Of a stretch of DNA of 59,420 bases, positions 17,699-28,621 are shown piece by piece. The DNA is taken from NCBI GenBank assembly GCA_026393245.1, contig JAPLAO010000164.1:1-59420 (forward strand), written 5' to 3'. The DNA comes from Mycobacterium sp. (GTDB lineage: Bacteria; Actinomycetota; Actinomycetes; Mycobacteriales; Mycobacteriaceae). Position 1 is the first letter of the stretch. The number at the start of each line of letters is the position of its first letter. The position numbers were made by a program, and so were the translations under genes. A model generated the notes under the pieces. The model did no database searches and was not told where the DNA came from. It saw only the letters and a list, made by a program, of their open reading frames with translations.

Positions 17699-18337
17699 GG
17701 CCGGCAGCACCGCGGCAGCGGTTAGTGCGAGGTTCACCTCGGCGGTATTCGATCCAGTACCCCAGGGGCCGACAGTTATTTCACCGGCCCGGCGCAGGCC
17801 CTCGTCGTTGATATCCAGTGCGGCAGCCAGGCCACCGACCCGATGCAACAGGCTGATGAGTGCCGCGGTGACCGCATCGGGTCGGCGTTGGCCCGACAGC
17901 GCCGCCAGCACCGCGTAGCGGACGGCATCGACCCGGCTGCGGTTCTTCACCGGCCACGCATAGGTGTTGCGGCGCAACCGATGTGCAGACAACCCGAACT
18001 GGTGGATCTGACCCGTACGCAGCAGTTGATCGAGCACATCATCTTCGGCGTGTTTGCGGATTTTGGCGAGCGCCGCGCCCGGGGTGATCGGCCCCTGTGC
18101 CAGCAGTGCCAAGCTTGGCCGCACCGCCGGGTCCAGTGGGACTTGGCCTTCCAGTGCGACTAGCCGCCCTGGTTCCACCGGTTCGGTGACAAGCGCGGGA
18201 CGAACCCGGCAGTCGTAGGACAGGTCGAGGATCAGCGCTGCGGCGAGCACCCGGGTGAGCCGGAAGCGGTCCAATCGGGGCTGCGCCGAGGAGTTGTCCA
18301 GCAGAAGAAGCAGCAGATCCTCGGCGATACGCGCCAT
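17690..18337 (-). CDS. GPP34 (GOLPH3/Vps74-like) family phosphoprotein
   Basis: A 215-residue protein beginning ARIAEDLLLLLLDNSSAQP, the typical start of the GPP34 family. The rest alternates leucine-rich helices with the RPSLALLAQGPITPGAALAKIRKHAEDDVLDQLL segment. In eukaryotes GOLPH3 binds phosphatidylinositol 4-phosphate; the role of actinobacterial members is unknown. It lies 14 bases after the greA stop on the same strand, so the two are probably co-transcribed. Its 3' end overlaps metB tail to tail. I recall no such gene between metB and greA in M. tuberculosis. Confidence 0.8.
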   Translation of the reverse strand: MARIAEDLLLLLLDNSSAQPRLDRFRLTRVLAAALILDLSYDCRVRPALVTEPVEPGRLVALEGQVPLDPAVRPSLALLAQGPITPGAALAKIRKHAEDDVLDQLLRTGQIHQFGLSAHRLRRNTYAWPVKNRSRVDAVRYAVLAALSGQRRPDAVTAALISLLHRVGGLAAALDINDEGLRRAGEITVGPWGTGSNTAEVNLALTAAAVLPALD

Positions 18338-18351
18338 GGGTGTCCGACGGA

Positions 18352-18783
18352 CTAGGCGTGATACGGCTCGGCGCTGACCAGTGTGACCTCGACGGTGTTG
18401 CCATTGGGAACCATGTAGGTGCGCTTATCACCGACCTTGGCGTTGAGCAGTGCGGCGCCGAGTGGTGAGTTGGGCGAATACACCTCGAGATTGCCGTTGC
18501 CCAAGACTTCCTGGCGGGTGGCGATCAGGAACGTCTCGGTATCGGTCTTCTTGCCGTTGTAGTAGACCTTGACCACCGAACCGGGCAGGGCCACACCGGA
18601 CTGCTTGGGAGCCTCGCCGACCTTCGCGGTGTTGAGCAACTCCTGCAACTGGCGGATCCGGGCCTCCTCCTGGCCCTGCTGATCACGCGCGGCGTGGTAG
18701 CCGCCGTTCTCCCGCAGGTCGCCCTCCTCGCGCCGGTCGTTGATCGACTCCTGGGTCAACCAAACCACCTGGGTATCGCTCAT
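18352..18783 (-). CDS. greA: Transcription elongation factor GreA with an apparent 21-residue in-frame deletion
   Basis: GreA enters the RNA polymerase secondary channel and triggers cleavage of backtracked RNA. This copy is 143 residues; mycobacterial GreA is about 164 as I recall. The C-terminal domain is intact ([22 protein letters not shown] to LVSAEPYHA). In the N-terminal coiled coil, [13 protein letters not shown] runs directly into [13 protein letters not shown]. The segment [21 protein letters not shown] of the recalled M. tuberculosis sequence is absent. The tip residues matching E. coli D41 and E44 (GDLREN) remain, but most of helix 1 is gone. GAGGAG precedes the ATG at 18783. Identity is certain; function of the shortened form is uncertain. 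Confidence 0.93.
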   Translation of the reverse strand: MSDTQVVWLTQESINDRREEGDLRENGGYHAARDQQGQEEARIRQLQELLNTAKVGEAPKQSGVALPGSVVKVYYNGKKTDTETFLIATRQEVLGNGNLEVYSPNSPLGAALLNAKVGDKRTYMVPNGNTVEVTLVSAEPYHA

Positions 18784-18973
18784 CTCGTCGCGCTCCTCAA
18801 TCGTGTGTTCCGCGATGTCTGCGGTGCAGTCATCAGCCGCTGCCGGGAACTGCGGTCTGACCCTGCGTGTATCGCTGCCTTCGGAAAGCCACGAGCCGTA
18901 TCCATGGGCACGGCTCGCGCAAATGCAGCAATACACGGCTCCCAGCAGGAACCGTGTTGTGGGCCAAATTGTA
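18784..18973 (-). promoter_or_regulatory. Long structured greA leader with -10 box
   Basis: On the minus strand TACAAT (18973-18968) is a good -10 box and would give a leader of about 180 bases before the greA ATG. The leader contains an inverted repeat with perfect 8-bp arms, CGAGCCGT (18892-18899) and ACGGCTCG (18910-18917). A second, 6-bp pair is ACACGG (18933-18938) and CCGTGT (18952-18957). No open frame in the leader is convincing. E. coli greA also has a structured leader that ends transcripts early, so post-initiation control is plausible here but inferred. The remaining bases to 19032 show nothing recognisable. Confidence 0.45.
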
Positions 18974-19032
18974 GCATCGGCGCCGTTGGCGTACTTTGCG
19001 TTCCTGCGCTTCGCGGAGGCGGCAGATTCGCC

Positions 19033-19461
19033 CTACGGCGCGCGGAGATAGGGCGGAATGTCGGTGCCGCAGCCGTAGATATCGCCGACGAATGGCCGCC
19101 GGTATGACGTGACGTTGGCGTTGACCTGCACCGTCTTGGCTTCGGAAGGCTCGATCAGGATCTCTCGCCGGCCGGTCTCGGCACCGTCGTGAGAGCGCGC
19201 CCGCACGATGCACACCACGGGGATTGCCGGGTCATCTCGCGTCACGCTGATCGTGACCGACACGGTCTGGCCGTCGAGAACGTCAAACGCAACGGTTTTG
19301 CCCTCGACGGCAGTGCCCTCGAAGCGCTGATAGGCGATCGCCGCCACGGCCACTCCGGCCGCGAGGGCCAGTGTGGTCAGCGCAATCGTCCACCGGCGCC
19401 GTTTTACCGGTGTCATGGGCGACCGGCCGTATCGTGACGAAGCCGCGGGCGTCTCGGCCAT
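19033..19461 (-). CDS. DUF4307 single-pass membrane protein (Rv1081c-like)
   Basis: A 142-residue protein: a short cytoplasmic N-terminus rich in basic residues (RSPMTPVKRRRW), one transmembrane helix (TIALTTLALAAGVAVAAIAYQ), then an extracytoplasmic beta-rich domain with two cysteines (VCIVRARSHDG and IYGCGTDIPPYL). This is the DUF4307 layout. The ATG at 19461 is preferred; the open frame beyond it is translated repeat array. It is divergent from mca, as Rv1081c is from Rv1082 (recalled). Function unknown. Confidence 0.85.
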   Translation of the reverse strand: MAETPAASSRYGRSPMTPVKRRRWTIALTTLALAAGVAVAAIAYQRFEGTAVEGKTVAFDVLDGQTVSVTISVTRDDPAIPVVCIVRARSHDGAETGRREILIEPSEAKTVQVNANVTSYRRPFVGDIYGCGTDIPPYLRAP

Positions 19462-19522
19462 GGGTGCAGTGTGCCTGCCGACGGTGACCGGGATTGCGGG
19501 CACCCCTGCCACTGATGGAACT

Positions 19523-19606
19523 ATGGGGTCCACAACAACGATGGGGCCCACAACAACGATGGGGCCCACAACAACTGTAGGGCCCGCAACTGTGGGGCCC
19601 ATAACG
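19523..19606. repeat. Degenerate tandem array (three 18-bp and two 15-bp units) between DUF4307 and mca
   Basis: Three consecutive 18-bp units start at 19523, 19541 and 19559 (ATGGGGCCCACAACAACG and close variants). Two 15-bp units follow at 19577 and 19592. The last four units contain the self-complementary GGGCCC core; the first has GGGTCC. The array lies in the divergent intergenic region and could hold regulator sites or simply be a variable-number repeat. Confidence 0.85.
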
Positions 19607-19610
19607 ATGG

Positions 19611-19627
19611 CCGCCCGTGACGGGCGG
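19611..19627. promoter_or_regulatory. Perfect inverted repeat upstream of mca
   Basis: CCGCCCG-tga-CGGGCGG has seven-base arms and a three-base centre, and lies 24 bases before the mca start. It could be an operator or an mRNA hairpin; there is no T-tract, so it is unlikely to terminate transcription. Confidence 0.5.
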
Positions 19628-19651
19628 TGGCAAAACACGTAGAGGAAAGAT

Positions 19652-20524
19652 GTGACCGAACGGCGGTTGATGGCGGTTCACGCCCACCCGGACGACGAGT
19701 CCAGCAAGGGTGCGGCGACGATGGCGCGTTATTCCGACGAGGGCGACCGGGTTCTGGTGGTCACCCTTACCGGCGGCGAACGCGGCGACATCCTCAATCC
19801 GGCACTGGACCTTCCCGATGTGCGGGAGCGCATCGCCGATGTTCGGCGTGACGAGATGGCCAGGGCCGCCGAGATTCTCGGTGTGGAACACCGCTGGCTC
19901 GGATACCTCGACTCCGGCCTGCCACAGGGCGATCCGCCGCCACCGTTGCCGGAGGGCTGCTTCGCACTGGTACCGCTGGAAGAACCGGTCGCCAGGCTGG
20001 TGCAGTTGATCCGCGAGTTCCGGCCGCACGTGATGACGACCTATGACGAGAACGGCGGATATCCGCACCCCGATCACATTCGCTGCCATCAGGTTTCGGT
20101 AGCAGCCTTCGAAGCTGCCGCTGATCATGAACTTCACCCCGAGGCCGGGCCGGCGTGGGCGGTGCCCAAGCTGTACTACTCCCACGGCTTCATCCGTCAA
20201 CGGATGCAGACGTTGCAGGACGAGTTCGCCAAAAACGGTCGAGAAGGGCCATTCGCGCGGTGGCTGGAGAACTGGGATCCCGATCACGACGCGCTCTCGA
20301 CCCGCGTCACCACGCGGGTGCGCTGCGCCGAACACTTCATCCGTCGCGACGACGCTCTGCGGGCGCACGCCACCCAGATCGACCCGGCGGGTTGGTTTTT
20401 CGAAACCCCACTGGAATGGCAACATCGCCTCTGGCCGACCGAGGAGTTCGAGTTGGCCCGCTCCCGGGTACCCGCGGACTTACCCGAAGACGATCTCTTC
20501 GCCGGAATCGAGGTTTTCGAGTGA
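19652..20524 (+). CDS. mca: Mycothiol S-conjugate amidase
   Basis: A 290-residue zinc hydrolase of the PIG-L/MshB family. The first metal site is HAHPDDES (H12, D15), and the third ligand comes from [12 protein letters not shown] near residue 145. Mca cleaves mycothiol conjugates of electrophiles and antibiotics so the mercapturate can be exported. Length and wording fit Mca better than the paralogue MshB. The GTG at 19652 has AGAGGAAAG in front. The stop overlaps the next gene's GTG (GTGA), so translation is coupled. Matches M. tuberculosis Rv1082 (recalled). Confidence 0.95.
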   Translation: MTERRLMAVHAHPDDESSKGAATMARYSDEGDRVLVVTLTGGERGDILNPALDLPDVRERIADVRRDEMARAAEILGVEHRWLGYLDSGLPQGDPPPPLPEGCFALVPLEEPVARLVQLIREFRPHVMTTYDENGGYPHPDHIRCHQVSVAAFEAAADHELHPEAGPAWAVPKLYYSHGFIRQRMQTLQDEFAKNGREGPFARWLENWDPDHDALSTRVTTRVRCAEHFIRRDDALRAHATQIDPAGWFFETPLEWQHRLWPTEEFELARSRVPADLPEDDLFAGIEVFE

Positions 20525-20803
20525 GCCTGGATTCTCGACTCACCCAGACCCTGACCACACTGCTGGCCGAGGGCCCTACGAAGACCGGACCCGATTTCGG
20601 CAAGGCCAGTCCGGTCGGTCTGCTCATCGTGGTGCTGCTGCTGTTCAGTGTGTTCGCTCTGGTGTGGTCGATGAACCGGCACCTGAGGAAGATCCCGGCC
20701 AGCTTCGACGGACTTGATGGTCCCGACGGCGCAACCGACGATCAACGGGACGCCGACGGCGCTGGCGCCGAGTCCGCCGATGCCGATACCCCAGAGCGCC
20801 CGG

Positions 20804-20820
<17 letters not shown>
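20521..20820 (+). CDS. Small single-pass membrane protein coupled to mca (Rv1083-like)
   Basis: A 99-residue protein. After a short N-terminal helix it has one transmembrane segment ([21 protein letters not shown]), a basic stop-transfer patch (NRHLRKIP), and an acidic low-complexity tail ([18 protein letters not shown] and onwards). It begins at a GTG that overlaps the mca stop and ends inside the start region of the thioredoxin-domain gene, so all three look like one operon. Equivalent to Rv1083 by position (recalled). No known function. Confidence 0.8.
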
Positions 20821-22813
<1,993 letters not shown>

Positions 22814-22822
22814 CGTGGCGCC

Positions 22823-23197
22823 ATGGTCAGCGTCGAAGACATCACTAATGCCGTCAATCGCTATCTCGAACTCGTTGCCACCGGGACCGCCGATGAGATC
22901 GCGGCGCTCTATGCCGAAGACGCCACCGTGGAGGATCCGGTAGGCGGCGGCGAGGTGCACATCGGCCGCCAGGCCATCCACGGTTTCTACAAGAACATCG
23001 AGAACATCCCGCGCGCAACGGAATTGCATGCTCTTCGGGTGGCCGGCCACGAGGCGGCGTTCATGTTTTCCATCACCGTAGGTGGCGACGACGGCAAGAT
23101 GCGTATCGAACCGATCGACGTGATGGTTTTCAACTCCGCCGGCAAGATCACCTCGATGAAGGCCTACTGGTCACCGGCCTACGTGACGCCGCTGTAG
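22823..23197 (+). CDS. SnoaL/ketosteroid-isomerase-like protein
   Basis: A 124-residue single-domain protein of the NTF2-like fold. It begins VEDITNAVNRYLELVATGTADEIAALYAEDATVEDPVG, as in steroid delta-isomerases. The aspartate in the EDPVG loop matches the general base of those enzymes, and ITSMKAYWSPAYV closes the fold. It may isomerise a delta5-3-ketosteroid or bind another small hydrophobic ligand. It starts 9 bases after the DUF255 gene and could be co-transcribed with it. It ends 4 bases before the convergent hemolysin III gene. Confidence 0.82.
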   Translation: MVSVEDITNAVNRYLELVATGTADEIAALYAEDATVEDPVGGGEVHIGRQAIHGFYKNIENIPRATELHALRVAGHEAAFMFSITVGGDDGKMRIEPIDVMVFNSAGKITSMKAYWSPAYVTPL

Positions 23198-23201
23198 TAG
23201 C

Positions 23202-23903
23202 TCAGAAGACCGCGAGCCAGATGGCGATGTAGTGGCAGATGGCCGCCACCGCGGTACAGGCGTGGAAGAACTCGTGGTGGCCGAATGTCGTCGGCCACGG
23301 GTTGGGCCATTTGAGTGCGTAGAGCACCCCGCCGATGCTGTAAAGCACCCCGCCGACGATCAGCAGAATCACCGCCGCCAGACCGGCGCCGTTCATGATC
23401 GGCCCGATGAACCACACCGCGACCCAGCCCAGCAACAGGTAAAGCGGAACCCCAACCCAGCGTGGTGCCGAGGGCCAGAACATCTTCAGCACGACCCCGG
23501 CCAATGCGCCGGCCCACACGATCCAGAACAGCAGCCAACCGTCGTGTTCGGGCAGGGCCAGCAGGGCGAACGGCGTGTAACTGCCGGCGATGAAGACGAA
23601 GATCATCGAGTGGTCGAGCCGCTTCATCCACTTGTGGGCGGTTTCTGAGCGCCAGTGCACGCGGTGGTAGGCACCACTGACCGCGAACATCGCCACCAAT
23701 GTCAGCGTGTAGATCAGAGTGGCGATTCCGGCCCGGTTGGACTGGGCCGACCAGGACGCCGAGACCAGGGCCGCTCCGGCGACGGCCGCGATGAACGCCG
23801 AGTACACGTGAATCCAGCCGCGGGCCCGCGGCTTACCCAGGAACTCGGCGACCCCGTCGACGACGGCCTCGGGAAAGTCCTCGGCCTCGGTCCCTGTGGT
23901 CAT
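23202..23903 (-). CDS. Hemolysin III / PAQR-type membrane protein (Rv1085c-like)
   Basis: A 233-residue polytopic protein with seven predicted helices. Family markers are the SGAYHRVHW segment in helix 2-3, [21 protein letters not shown], and the terminal [22 protein letters not shown]. The His/Ser/Asp set there forms the metal site of progestin/adipoQ-type receptors and related hydrolases. The ATG at 23903 has GGAG upstream; the much longer open frame beyond it covers the opposite-strand prenyltransferase. Cytolytic activity should not be assumed from the family name. Divergent from the Z-FPP synthase gene. Confidence 0.88.
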   Translation of the reverse strand: MTTGTEAEDFPEAVVDGVAEFLGKPRARGWIHVYSAFIAAVAGAALVSASWSAQSNRAGIATLIYTLTLVAMFAVSGAYHRVHWRSETAHKWMKRLDHSMIFVFIAGSYTPFALLALPEHDGWLLFWIVWAGALAGVVLKMFWPSAPRWVGVPLYLLLGWVAVWFIGPIMNGAGLAAVILLIVGGVLYSIGGVLYALKWPNPWPTTFGHHEFFHACTAVAAICHYIAIWLAVF

Positions 23904-23975
23904 CGCGATCTCCGTTACCGCCGGGAGGGCCTGTGCCCCCACTGTCTCCACAGGACCACAGTAGTCTGGGCTGTC

Positions 23976-24767
23976 GTGGAGCTCATTCCGCCGCGACTCA
24001 AGGAGCCGGCCTACCGGCTCTACGAAATGCGGTTGCGGCAAGAACTCGCACTCTCGAAATCCGCACTTCCGCGCCATATCGCTGTGCTGTGTGACGGTAA
24101 CCGGCGCTGGGCACGTGATGCCGGCTACGACGACGTCAGCTATGGCTACCGAATGGGAGCCGCGAAGATCGCCGAAATGCTGCGGTGGTGCGACGAAGCC
24201 GGCATCGAGATGGCGACGGTCTATCTGCTCTCGACCGAGAACCTGCGGCGCCACGCCGAGGAGTTGACGGCCCTCATCGAGATCATCACCGAGGTGGTCG
24301 AGCAGATCTGCGCTCCGGCCAACCGGTGGACAGTGCGCACTGTCGGCGATCTGGAACTTCTCGGCGACCAACCGGCCCGCCGACTGCGTGACGCGGTGGA
24401 CTCGACGGCCGGGGCGAGCGGCAGTTTTCATGTCAACGTCGCGGTCGGTTACGGCGGCCGACAGGAGATCGTCGACGCGGTCCGGGCGCTGCTGGGCAAG
24501 GAGGTCGCAATCGGTGCCACCGCCGAGCAACTCATCGAGGCCGTCACTGTGGACGGCATCTCGGAGAACCTCTACACCTCCGGCCAGCCCGACCCGGACC
24601 TGGTGATCCGCACTTCCGGCGAGCAGCGGTTGAGCGGATTCCTGCTGTGGCAGAGCGCATATTCGGAGATGTGGTTCACCGAGGCGCACTGGCCGGACTT
24701 CCGCCGCGTGGACTTCCTGCGGGCGCTGCGCGATTACAGCCGCCGACATCGGCGCTTCGGCGCTTAG
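23976..24767 (+). CDS. (2Z,6E)-farnesyl diphosphate synthase, short-chain cis-prenyltransferase (Rv1086-like)
   Basis: A 263-residue cis-prenyltransferase. The catalytic aspartate and first substrate loop are [12 protein letters not shown]. Further blocks are YLLSTENL and the C-terminal [31 protein letters not shown]. The sequence is nearly word-for-word like my memory of Rv1086, which makes Z,E-farnesyl diphosphate as the primer for decaprenyl phosphate, the carrier for arabinan and peptidoglycan synthesis. The GTG start has TAGTCT about eight bases before it, so the transcript may be leaderless or nearly so. It shares an intergenic region with the hemolysin III gene. Confidence 0.93.
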   Translation: MELIPPRLKEPAYRLYEMRLRQELALSKSALPRHIAVLCDGNRRWARDAGYDDVSYGYRMGAAKIAEMLRWCDEAGIEMATVYLLSTENLRRHAEELTALIEIITEVVEQICAPANRWTVRTVGDLELLGDQPARRLRDAVDSTAGASGSFHVNVAVGYGGRQEIVDAVRALLGKEVAIGATAEQLIEAVTVDGISENLYTSGQPDPDLVIRTSGEQRLSGFLLWQSAYSEMWFTEAHWPDFRRVDFLRALRDYSRRHRRFGA

Positions 24768-24785
24768 TCGTCGCTTGTCTGAGTG

Positions 24786-25724
24786 TCAGAGCTTGCGGAG
24801 ACGCAGCCGGTTGATGGAGTGATCGGCGTCCTTGCGCAGCACCAGGGTGGCCCGCGGACGGGTGGGGAGGATGTTCTCAATCAGGTTGGGGCGGTTGATG
24901 GTTCGCCAGACGTCACGGGCCGCGCTGGCCGCCTGCTGGTCAGTCAGGCTGGAGTAGTGGTGGAAGTGCGATGCCGGGTCGGCGAAGGCGCCCGCGCGCA
25001 TGGCCAGGAACCGTTCGGTATACCACTGTTCGATGTCTTCGATGCGGGCATCGACATACACCGAGAAGTCGAACAGGTCCGAGACCATCAGTCGGGTACC
25101 GGTCTGCAGGACGTTGAGGCCCTCGAGGATCAGGATGTCGGGGTGGGTGACGACATGTTTGTCGTCGGCCACGATGTCGTAGATCAGGTGTGAGTACACC
25201 GGCGCGCACGCCTGATCTGATCCTGACTTCACCGACGTGACGAACCGCATCAGTGCGCGCCGGTCATAACTTTCTGGAAATCCTTTGCGGTGCATGAGGT
25301 TTCGCCGGGCCAGCTCGGTGTTGGGGTAAAGGAAACCGTCGGTGGTCACAAGGTCAACCCGGGGGTGGTCCTCCCACCGGGACAGCAGTGCCTGCAGCAC
25401 GCGCGCGGTGGTCGACTTGCCGACCGCGACGCTCCCGGCGACGCCGATGACGAAGGGCACCGGCCGGTCTGGGTTCTGTCGGGGTTCGCCGAGGAATTCC
25501 GAGGTTGCGGCGAACAGGCCTTGTCGGGCGGCGACCTGCAGATGGATCAGCCGGGCCAGCGGCAGATAGACCTCTTCGACCTCGAGAAGGTCGATCTGCT
25601 CGCCGATTCCGCGTAGGCCGACCAGTTCCTCCTCGGTGAGCTTGAGCGGGGTCGACATCCGCAGGGCCCGCCACGCAGCCCGATCGAACTCCACGTAGGG
25701 GCTGGGTTCACTCAGCCGCGCCAT
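24786..25724 (-). CDS. coaA: Type I pantothenate kinase
   Basis: A 312-residue kinase that phosphorylates pantothenate, the first and regulated step of coenzyme A synthesis. The Walker A loop is [14 protein letters not shown], and the conserved [12 protein letters not shown] and ILEGLNVLQ blocks follow. The C-terminal [23 protein letters not shown] is typical of mycobacterial CoaA (Rv1092c, recalled). The ATG at 25724 gives the expected [13 protein letters not shown] start; an in-frame start 45 bases earlier has no support. It converges with the Z-FPP synthase gene, 18 bases apart. Confidence 0.95.
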   Translation of the reverse strand: MARLSEPSPYVEFDRAAWRALRMSTPLKLTEEELVGLRGIGEQIDLLEVEEVYLPLARLIHLQVAARQGLFAATSEFLGEPRQNPDRPVPFVIGVAGSVAVGKSTTARVLQALLSRWEDHPRVDLVTTDGFLYPNTELARRNLMHRKGFPESYDRRALMRFVTSVKSGSDQACAPVYSHLIYDIVADDKHVVTHPDILILEGLNVLQTGTRLMVSDLFDFSVYVDARIEDIEQWYTERFLAMRAGAFADPASHFHHYSSLTDQQAASAARDVWRTINRPNLIENILPTRPRATLVLRKDADHSINRLRLRKL

Positions 25725-25754
25725 ATAACAAGTGTTGCAGTTAGCGTGGATGCC

Positions 25755-26987
25755 ATGGAGCCCGACCACCTCATTGACGAATACCTATTGCTCGGCTTGC
25801 GGTTCGACCGCATCGAGGAAGGCTACGTGGACGCCTTCACCGGCGACCCCCGGTTGCGTCGGCAGGTGGCCGATGAGCCCGCCCCCGATCCGGCCGGGCT
25901 GGCTCGGCAGGCCGACCGACTGCTGGCTGGGCTAAGCGGGGTTCCGCGCAGCTCGGATCCCGCGGCGGGGTTCACCGATCAGCGAGCGGACTTCATTGCC
26001 GCCCATCTGCGGGCCCTTGCCTGCGCCGGTCGGCGCTTCGCCGGCGAGGACATCGGATTCGTCGACGAGGTGCGCCATTACTTCGACGTGGAGATCAGCC
26101 GGGGAGATCCGGATCGCTACCGCGCCGCCCATGCCCGCATCGATGAGGTGCTCGGTGGCACCGGTGGGCTGGTCGAACGGATGGAGGCTGACCGCCGGGC
26201 CGACGAGATACCCGCGGACCGCCTGGAGGGCTGCGTCCGCGCGTTCTCCAGCGCCCTGCGCGATGTCGTGCGGTCCACCTACCCGCTGCCCGACACCGAG
26301 ACCGTGGTCTATGAGGTGGTGACCGATAAGCCGTGGTCGGGTTTCAACTATTACGAGGGCGATTACCGCTCGACGGTCGCCATTAATGCCGATCTCAAGC
26401 AGCAGATGTCCAACCTTCCCGGCCTGGTGGCGCATGAGTCCTACCCGGGTCACCACACTGAACACTGCCGAAAGGAAGCCGGATTGGTCGCCGGTCTCGG
26501 CCACTGCGAGCAGACGATATTTCTGGTGAACACGCCGCAATGCCTGATGGCTGAAGGGCTGGCCGATCTGGCCCTGCATGCTGCGGTGGGCCCGGGCTGG
26601 GGTGCCTGGGCGGCGGAGATTTACGCCGACCTCGGCCTGCGGTTCGACGGGGAGCGCGCCGAGGCGCTCTCGCAGGCGCGAGCGGCGCTGGCCGAGGTCC
26701 GCCAGGACGCCGCGCTGATGCTGCACGACGAGCATCGGGACGTCGACGATGTCGCGGCGTTCCTGCAGCGCTGGCTATTGGTCGACGACACCCGGGCACG
26801 GCAGTCGCTGAGGTTCCTGTCCTCTCCGCTGTGGCGTGCCTACACCAGCACCTACGTCGAGGGTTATCGCCTGCTGCGAACCTGGCTGGATGATCGGCCT
26901 GCGGGTGTCAGCCCGACCGAGCGGTTCGGCCGGTTGCTCGACGAGCCGCTGATTCCGTCCTCGTTGCGCGCCGAATTGACCGCATGA
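25755..26987 (+). CDS. DUF885 family metallopeptidase-like protein
   Basis: About 410 residues, mostly helical. It contains a HExxH-like zinc motif in [15 protein letters not shown], with a downstream glutamate in [10 protein letters not shown] as probable third ligand, the pattern of DUF885 proteins. Many family members run to 550 or more residues, so this is a short form. The ATG at 25755 is preferred over a GTG at 25746; neither has a strong ribosome site. Divergent from coaA with only about 30 bases between starts. Its substrate is unknown, and it has no partner that I recall in the M. tuberculosis block. Confidence 0.82.
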   Translation: MEPDHLIDEYLLLGLRFDRIEEGYVDAFTGDPRLRRQVADEPAPDPAGLARQADRLLAGLSGVPRSSDPAAGFTDQRADFIAAHLRALACAGRRFAGEDIGFVDEVRHYFDVEISRGDPDRYRAAHARIDEVLGGTGGLVERMEADRRADEIPADRLEGCVRAFSSALRDVVRSTYPLPDTETVVYEVVTDKPWSGFNYYEGDYRSTVAINADLKQQMSNLPGLVAHESYPGHHTEHCRKEAGLVAGLGHCEQTIFLVNTPQCLMAEGLADLALHAAVGPGWGAWAAEIYADLGLRFDGERAEALSQARAALAEVRQDAALMLHDEHRDVDDVAAFLQRWLLVDDTRARQSLRFLSSPLWRAYTSTYVEGYRLLRTWLDDRPAGVSPTERFGRLLDEPLIPSSLRAELTA

Positions 26988-27094
26988 TCTCGCGGCCGGC
27001 TACCACTGCGGCGGTTGGGATTGGTGAGGTACGACGCACCGGTGTCCAGAGCCGCTGATGACCGAGACCGGCCGCGGCGACTAGGATTCTCGGC

Positions 27095-28558
27095 ATGACT
27101 ATCGACGCCATTGTGTCAGCCACCGCTGCCCCCGGAGCCGACTATGCCGCCACCGCAGGCGAGGCCTACCGGGCGGCGCTAAGCGTCATCGAGTCCGTCG
27201 AGCCGCGGATCGCGGCGGCCACCCGCAAAGAGCTTGCTGATCAACGTGATTCGCTCAAACTGATCGCCAGCGAGAACTACGCCTCGCCTGCCGTGCTGCT
27301 GACCGCGGGCACCTGGTTGTCGGACAAATATGCCGAGGGCACCATTGGCCACCGGTTCTACGCCGGCTGCCAGAACGTCGACGAGGTCGAGTCCATCGCC
27401 GCCGAGCATGCCCGTGAACTTTTCGGTGCCCCCTACGCCTACGTTCAGCCGCACTCGGGTATCGACGCCAACCTGGTCGCGTTCTGGGCCATCCTGGGCA
27501 CCCGGATCGAGGCCCCCGCCCTGACCGAGGTTGGTGTGAAGAACGTCAACGACCTCTCCGAGGCGGAGTGGGAACGACTGCGCGCCAAACTCGGCAGCCA
27601 GCGGTTGATGGGGATGGCCTTGGATGCCGGTGGGCATTTGACCCACGGGTTCCGGCCGAACATCTCCGGCAAGATGTTCCACCAGCGCAGTTACGGCACC
27701 GACCCGTCGACCGGGTTGCTCGACTATGACGCCATTGCCGCCGCTGCTCGCGAGTTCAAGCCGCTGATCCTGGTCGCCGGATATTCGGCCTACCCGCGCC
27801 GGGTGAACTTCGCCACGATGCGCGAAATCGCCGATGAGGTGGGCGCCACGTTCATGGTCGATATGTCCCACTTCTCCGGCCTGGTGGCTGGCAAGGTGTT
27901 CACCGGCGACGAGGATCCGGTGCCGCATGCCCACGTCGTAACGTCCACCACACACAAGTCGCTGCGTGGGCCTCGCGGTGGCCTGGTCTTGGCCACTGCC
28001 GAATACTCCGACGCCGTCGACAAGGGTTGCCCGATGGTTCTCGGCGGGCCACTGTCGCACGTGATGGCCGCCAAGGCGGTTGCCTTCGCCGAGGCGCGCC
28101 AGTCGACGTTCCGGGCTTACGCGCAACGTGTGGCCGATAACGCCAAGGTGTTCGCCGACGGACTGTTGCGCCGAGGCGCCCGGCTTGTCACCGGCGGCAC
28201 CGATAACCACATCGTGTTACTCGACGTGCAGTCGTTCGGCCTGACCGGCCGTCAGGCCGAGTCCGCCCTGTTGGATGCGGGCATCGTCACCAACCGCAAC
28301 TCCATCCCGGCGGACCCCAACGGCGCCTGGTACACCAGCGGAATCCGGTTCGGGACGCCTGCCCTGACGACCCGCGGTTTTGGGCCGGCCGAGTTCGACC
28401 GGGTCGCCGAACTGGTCGTCGAGGTGTTGTCCAACACCACCCCGCACGGCACATCCAAGGCCAAGTACACCCTGGTGGACAGCACGGCGGACTGGGTGCG
28501 CGCGGCGTCGACGGAACTTCTCGACGCCAACCCGTTGTATCCCGGTCTGACGCTGTAA
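27095..28558 (+). CDS. glyA: Serine hydroxymethyltransferase, long form
   Basis: A PLP enzyme that interconverts serine and glycine, loading one carbon onto tetrahydrofolate. Core blocks are [53 protein letters not shown] and the PLP-lysine loop [13 protein letters not shown]. At 487 residues it exceeds the usual 420-430. The surplus is a longer N-terminus and an insert after HSGIDANL ([20 protein letters not shown], then [20 protein letters not shown]). This is unlike my memory of M. tuberculosis GlyA1, so it is probably a different SHMT subfamily at the same locus. No riboswitch-like structure was recognised in the 107 bases upstream. Confidence 0.93.
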   Translation: MTIDAIVSATAAPGADYAATAGEAYRAALSVIESVEPRIAAATRKELADQRDSLKLIASENYASPAVLLTAGTWLSDKYAEGTIGHRFYAGCQNVDEVESIAAEHARELFGAPYAYVQPHSGIDANLVAFWAILGTRIEAPALTEVGVKNVNDLSEAEWERLRAKLGSQRLMGMALDAGGHLTHGFRPNISGKMFHQRSYGTDPSTGLLDYDAIAAAAREFKPLILVAGYSAYPRRVNFATMREIADEVGATFMVDMSHFSGLVAGKVFTGDEDPVPHAHVVTSTTHKSLRGPRGGLVLATAEYSDAVDKGCPMVLGGPLSHVMAAKAVAFAEARQSTFRAYAQRVADNAKVFADGLLRRGARLVTGGTDNHIVLLDVQSFGLTGRQAESALLDAGIVTNRNSIPADPNGAWYTSGIRFGTPALTTRGFGPAEFDRVAELVVEVLSNTTPHGTSKAKYTLVDSTADWVRAASTELLDANPLYPGLTL

Positions 28559-28566
28559 CCGGGGAA

Positions 28567-28589
28567 TCGCCGGGGTTCCGGCGACTTTT
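28567..28589 (+). terminator. Intrinsic terminator after glyA
   Basis: The stem TCGCCGG / CCGGCGA has a four-base loop and is followed by CTTTTA, 8 bases after the glyA stop. It separates glyA from the desA2 promoter immediately downstream. Confidence 0.7.
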
Positions 28590-28605
28590 AAACGTCCGTT
28601 AACTT

Positions 28606-28620
28606 CGGTTACAGTTACCG
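28606..28620 (+). promoter_or_regulatory. desA2 promoter region: -10 box inside an imperfect palindrome
   Basis: CGGTTACAGTTACCG is an almost symmetric 15-base sequence directly before the desA2 ATG. Inside it, TACAGT (28610-28615) ends six bases before the ATG, so the mRNA is probably leaderless. A regulator binding the palindrome would block the promoter. The desaturase regulator MadR is a known controller of desA genes in mycobacteria, but assigning it to this site is inference. Confidence 0.45.
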
Positions 28621-28621
28621 C

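Noticed and set aside
24041..24060. Core of the DUF559-bracketing repeat (CGCACTCTCG) inside the Z-FPP synthase gene
   Set aside because: Only about ten bases match, and they encode conserved residues (LALSKS); chance match.
23904..24749. Long upstream extension of the hemolysin III frame on the minus strand
   Set aside because: It is entirely antisense to the well-supported Z-FPP synthase gene and has His/Gln/Arg-rich shadow composition.
26988..27094. Possible riboswitch upstream of glyA
   Set aside because: No recognisable paired glycine-aptamer or other conserved core was seen in these 107 bases.
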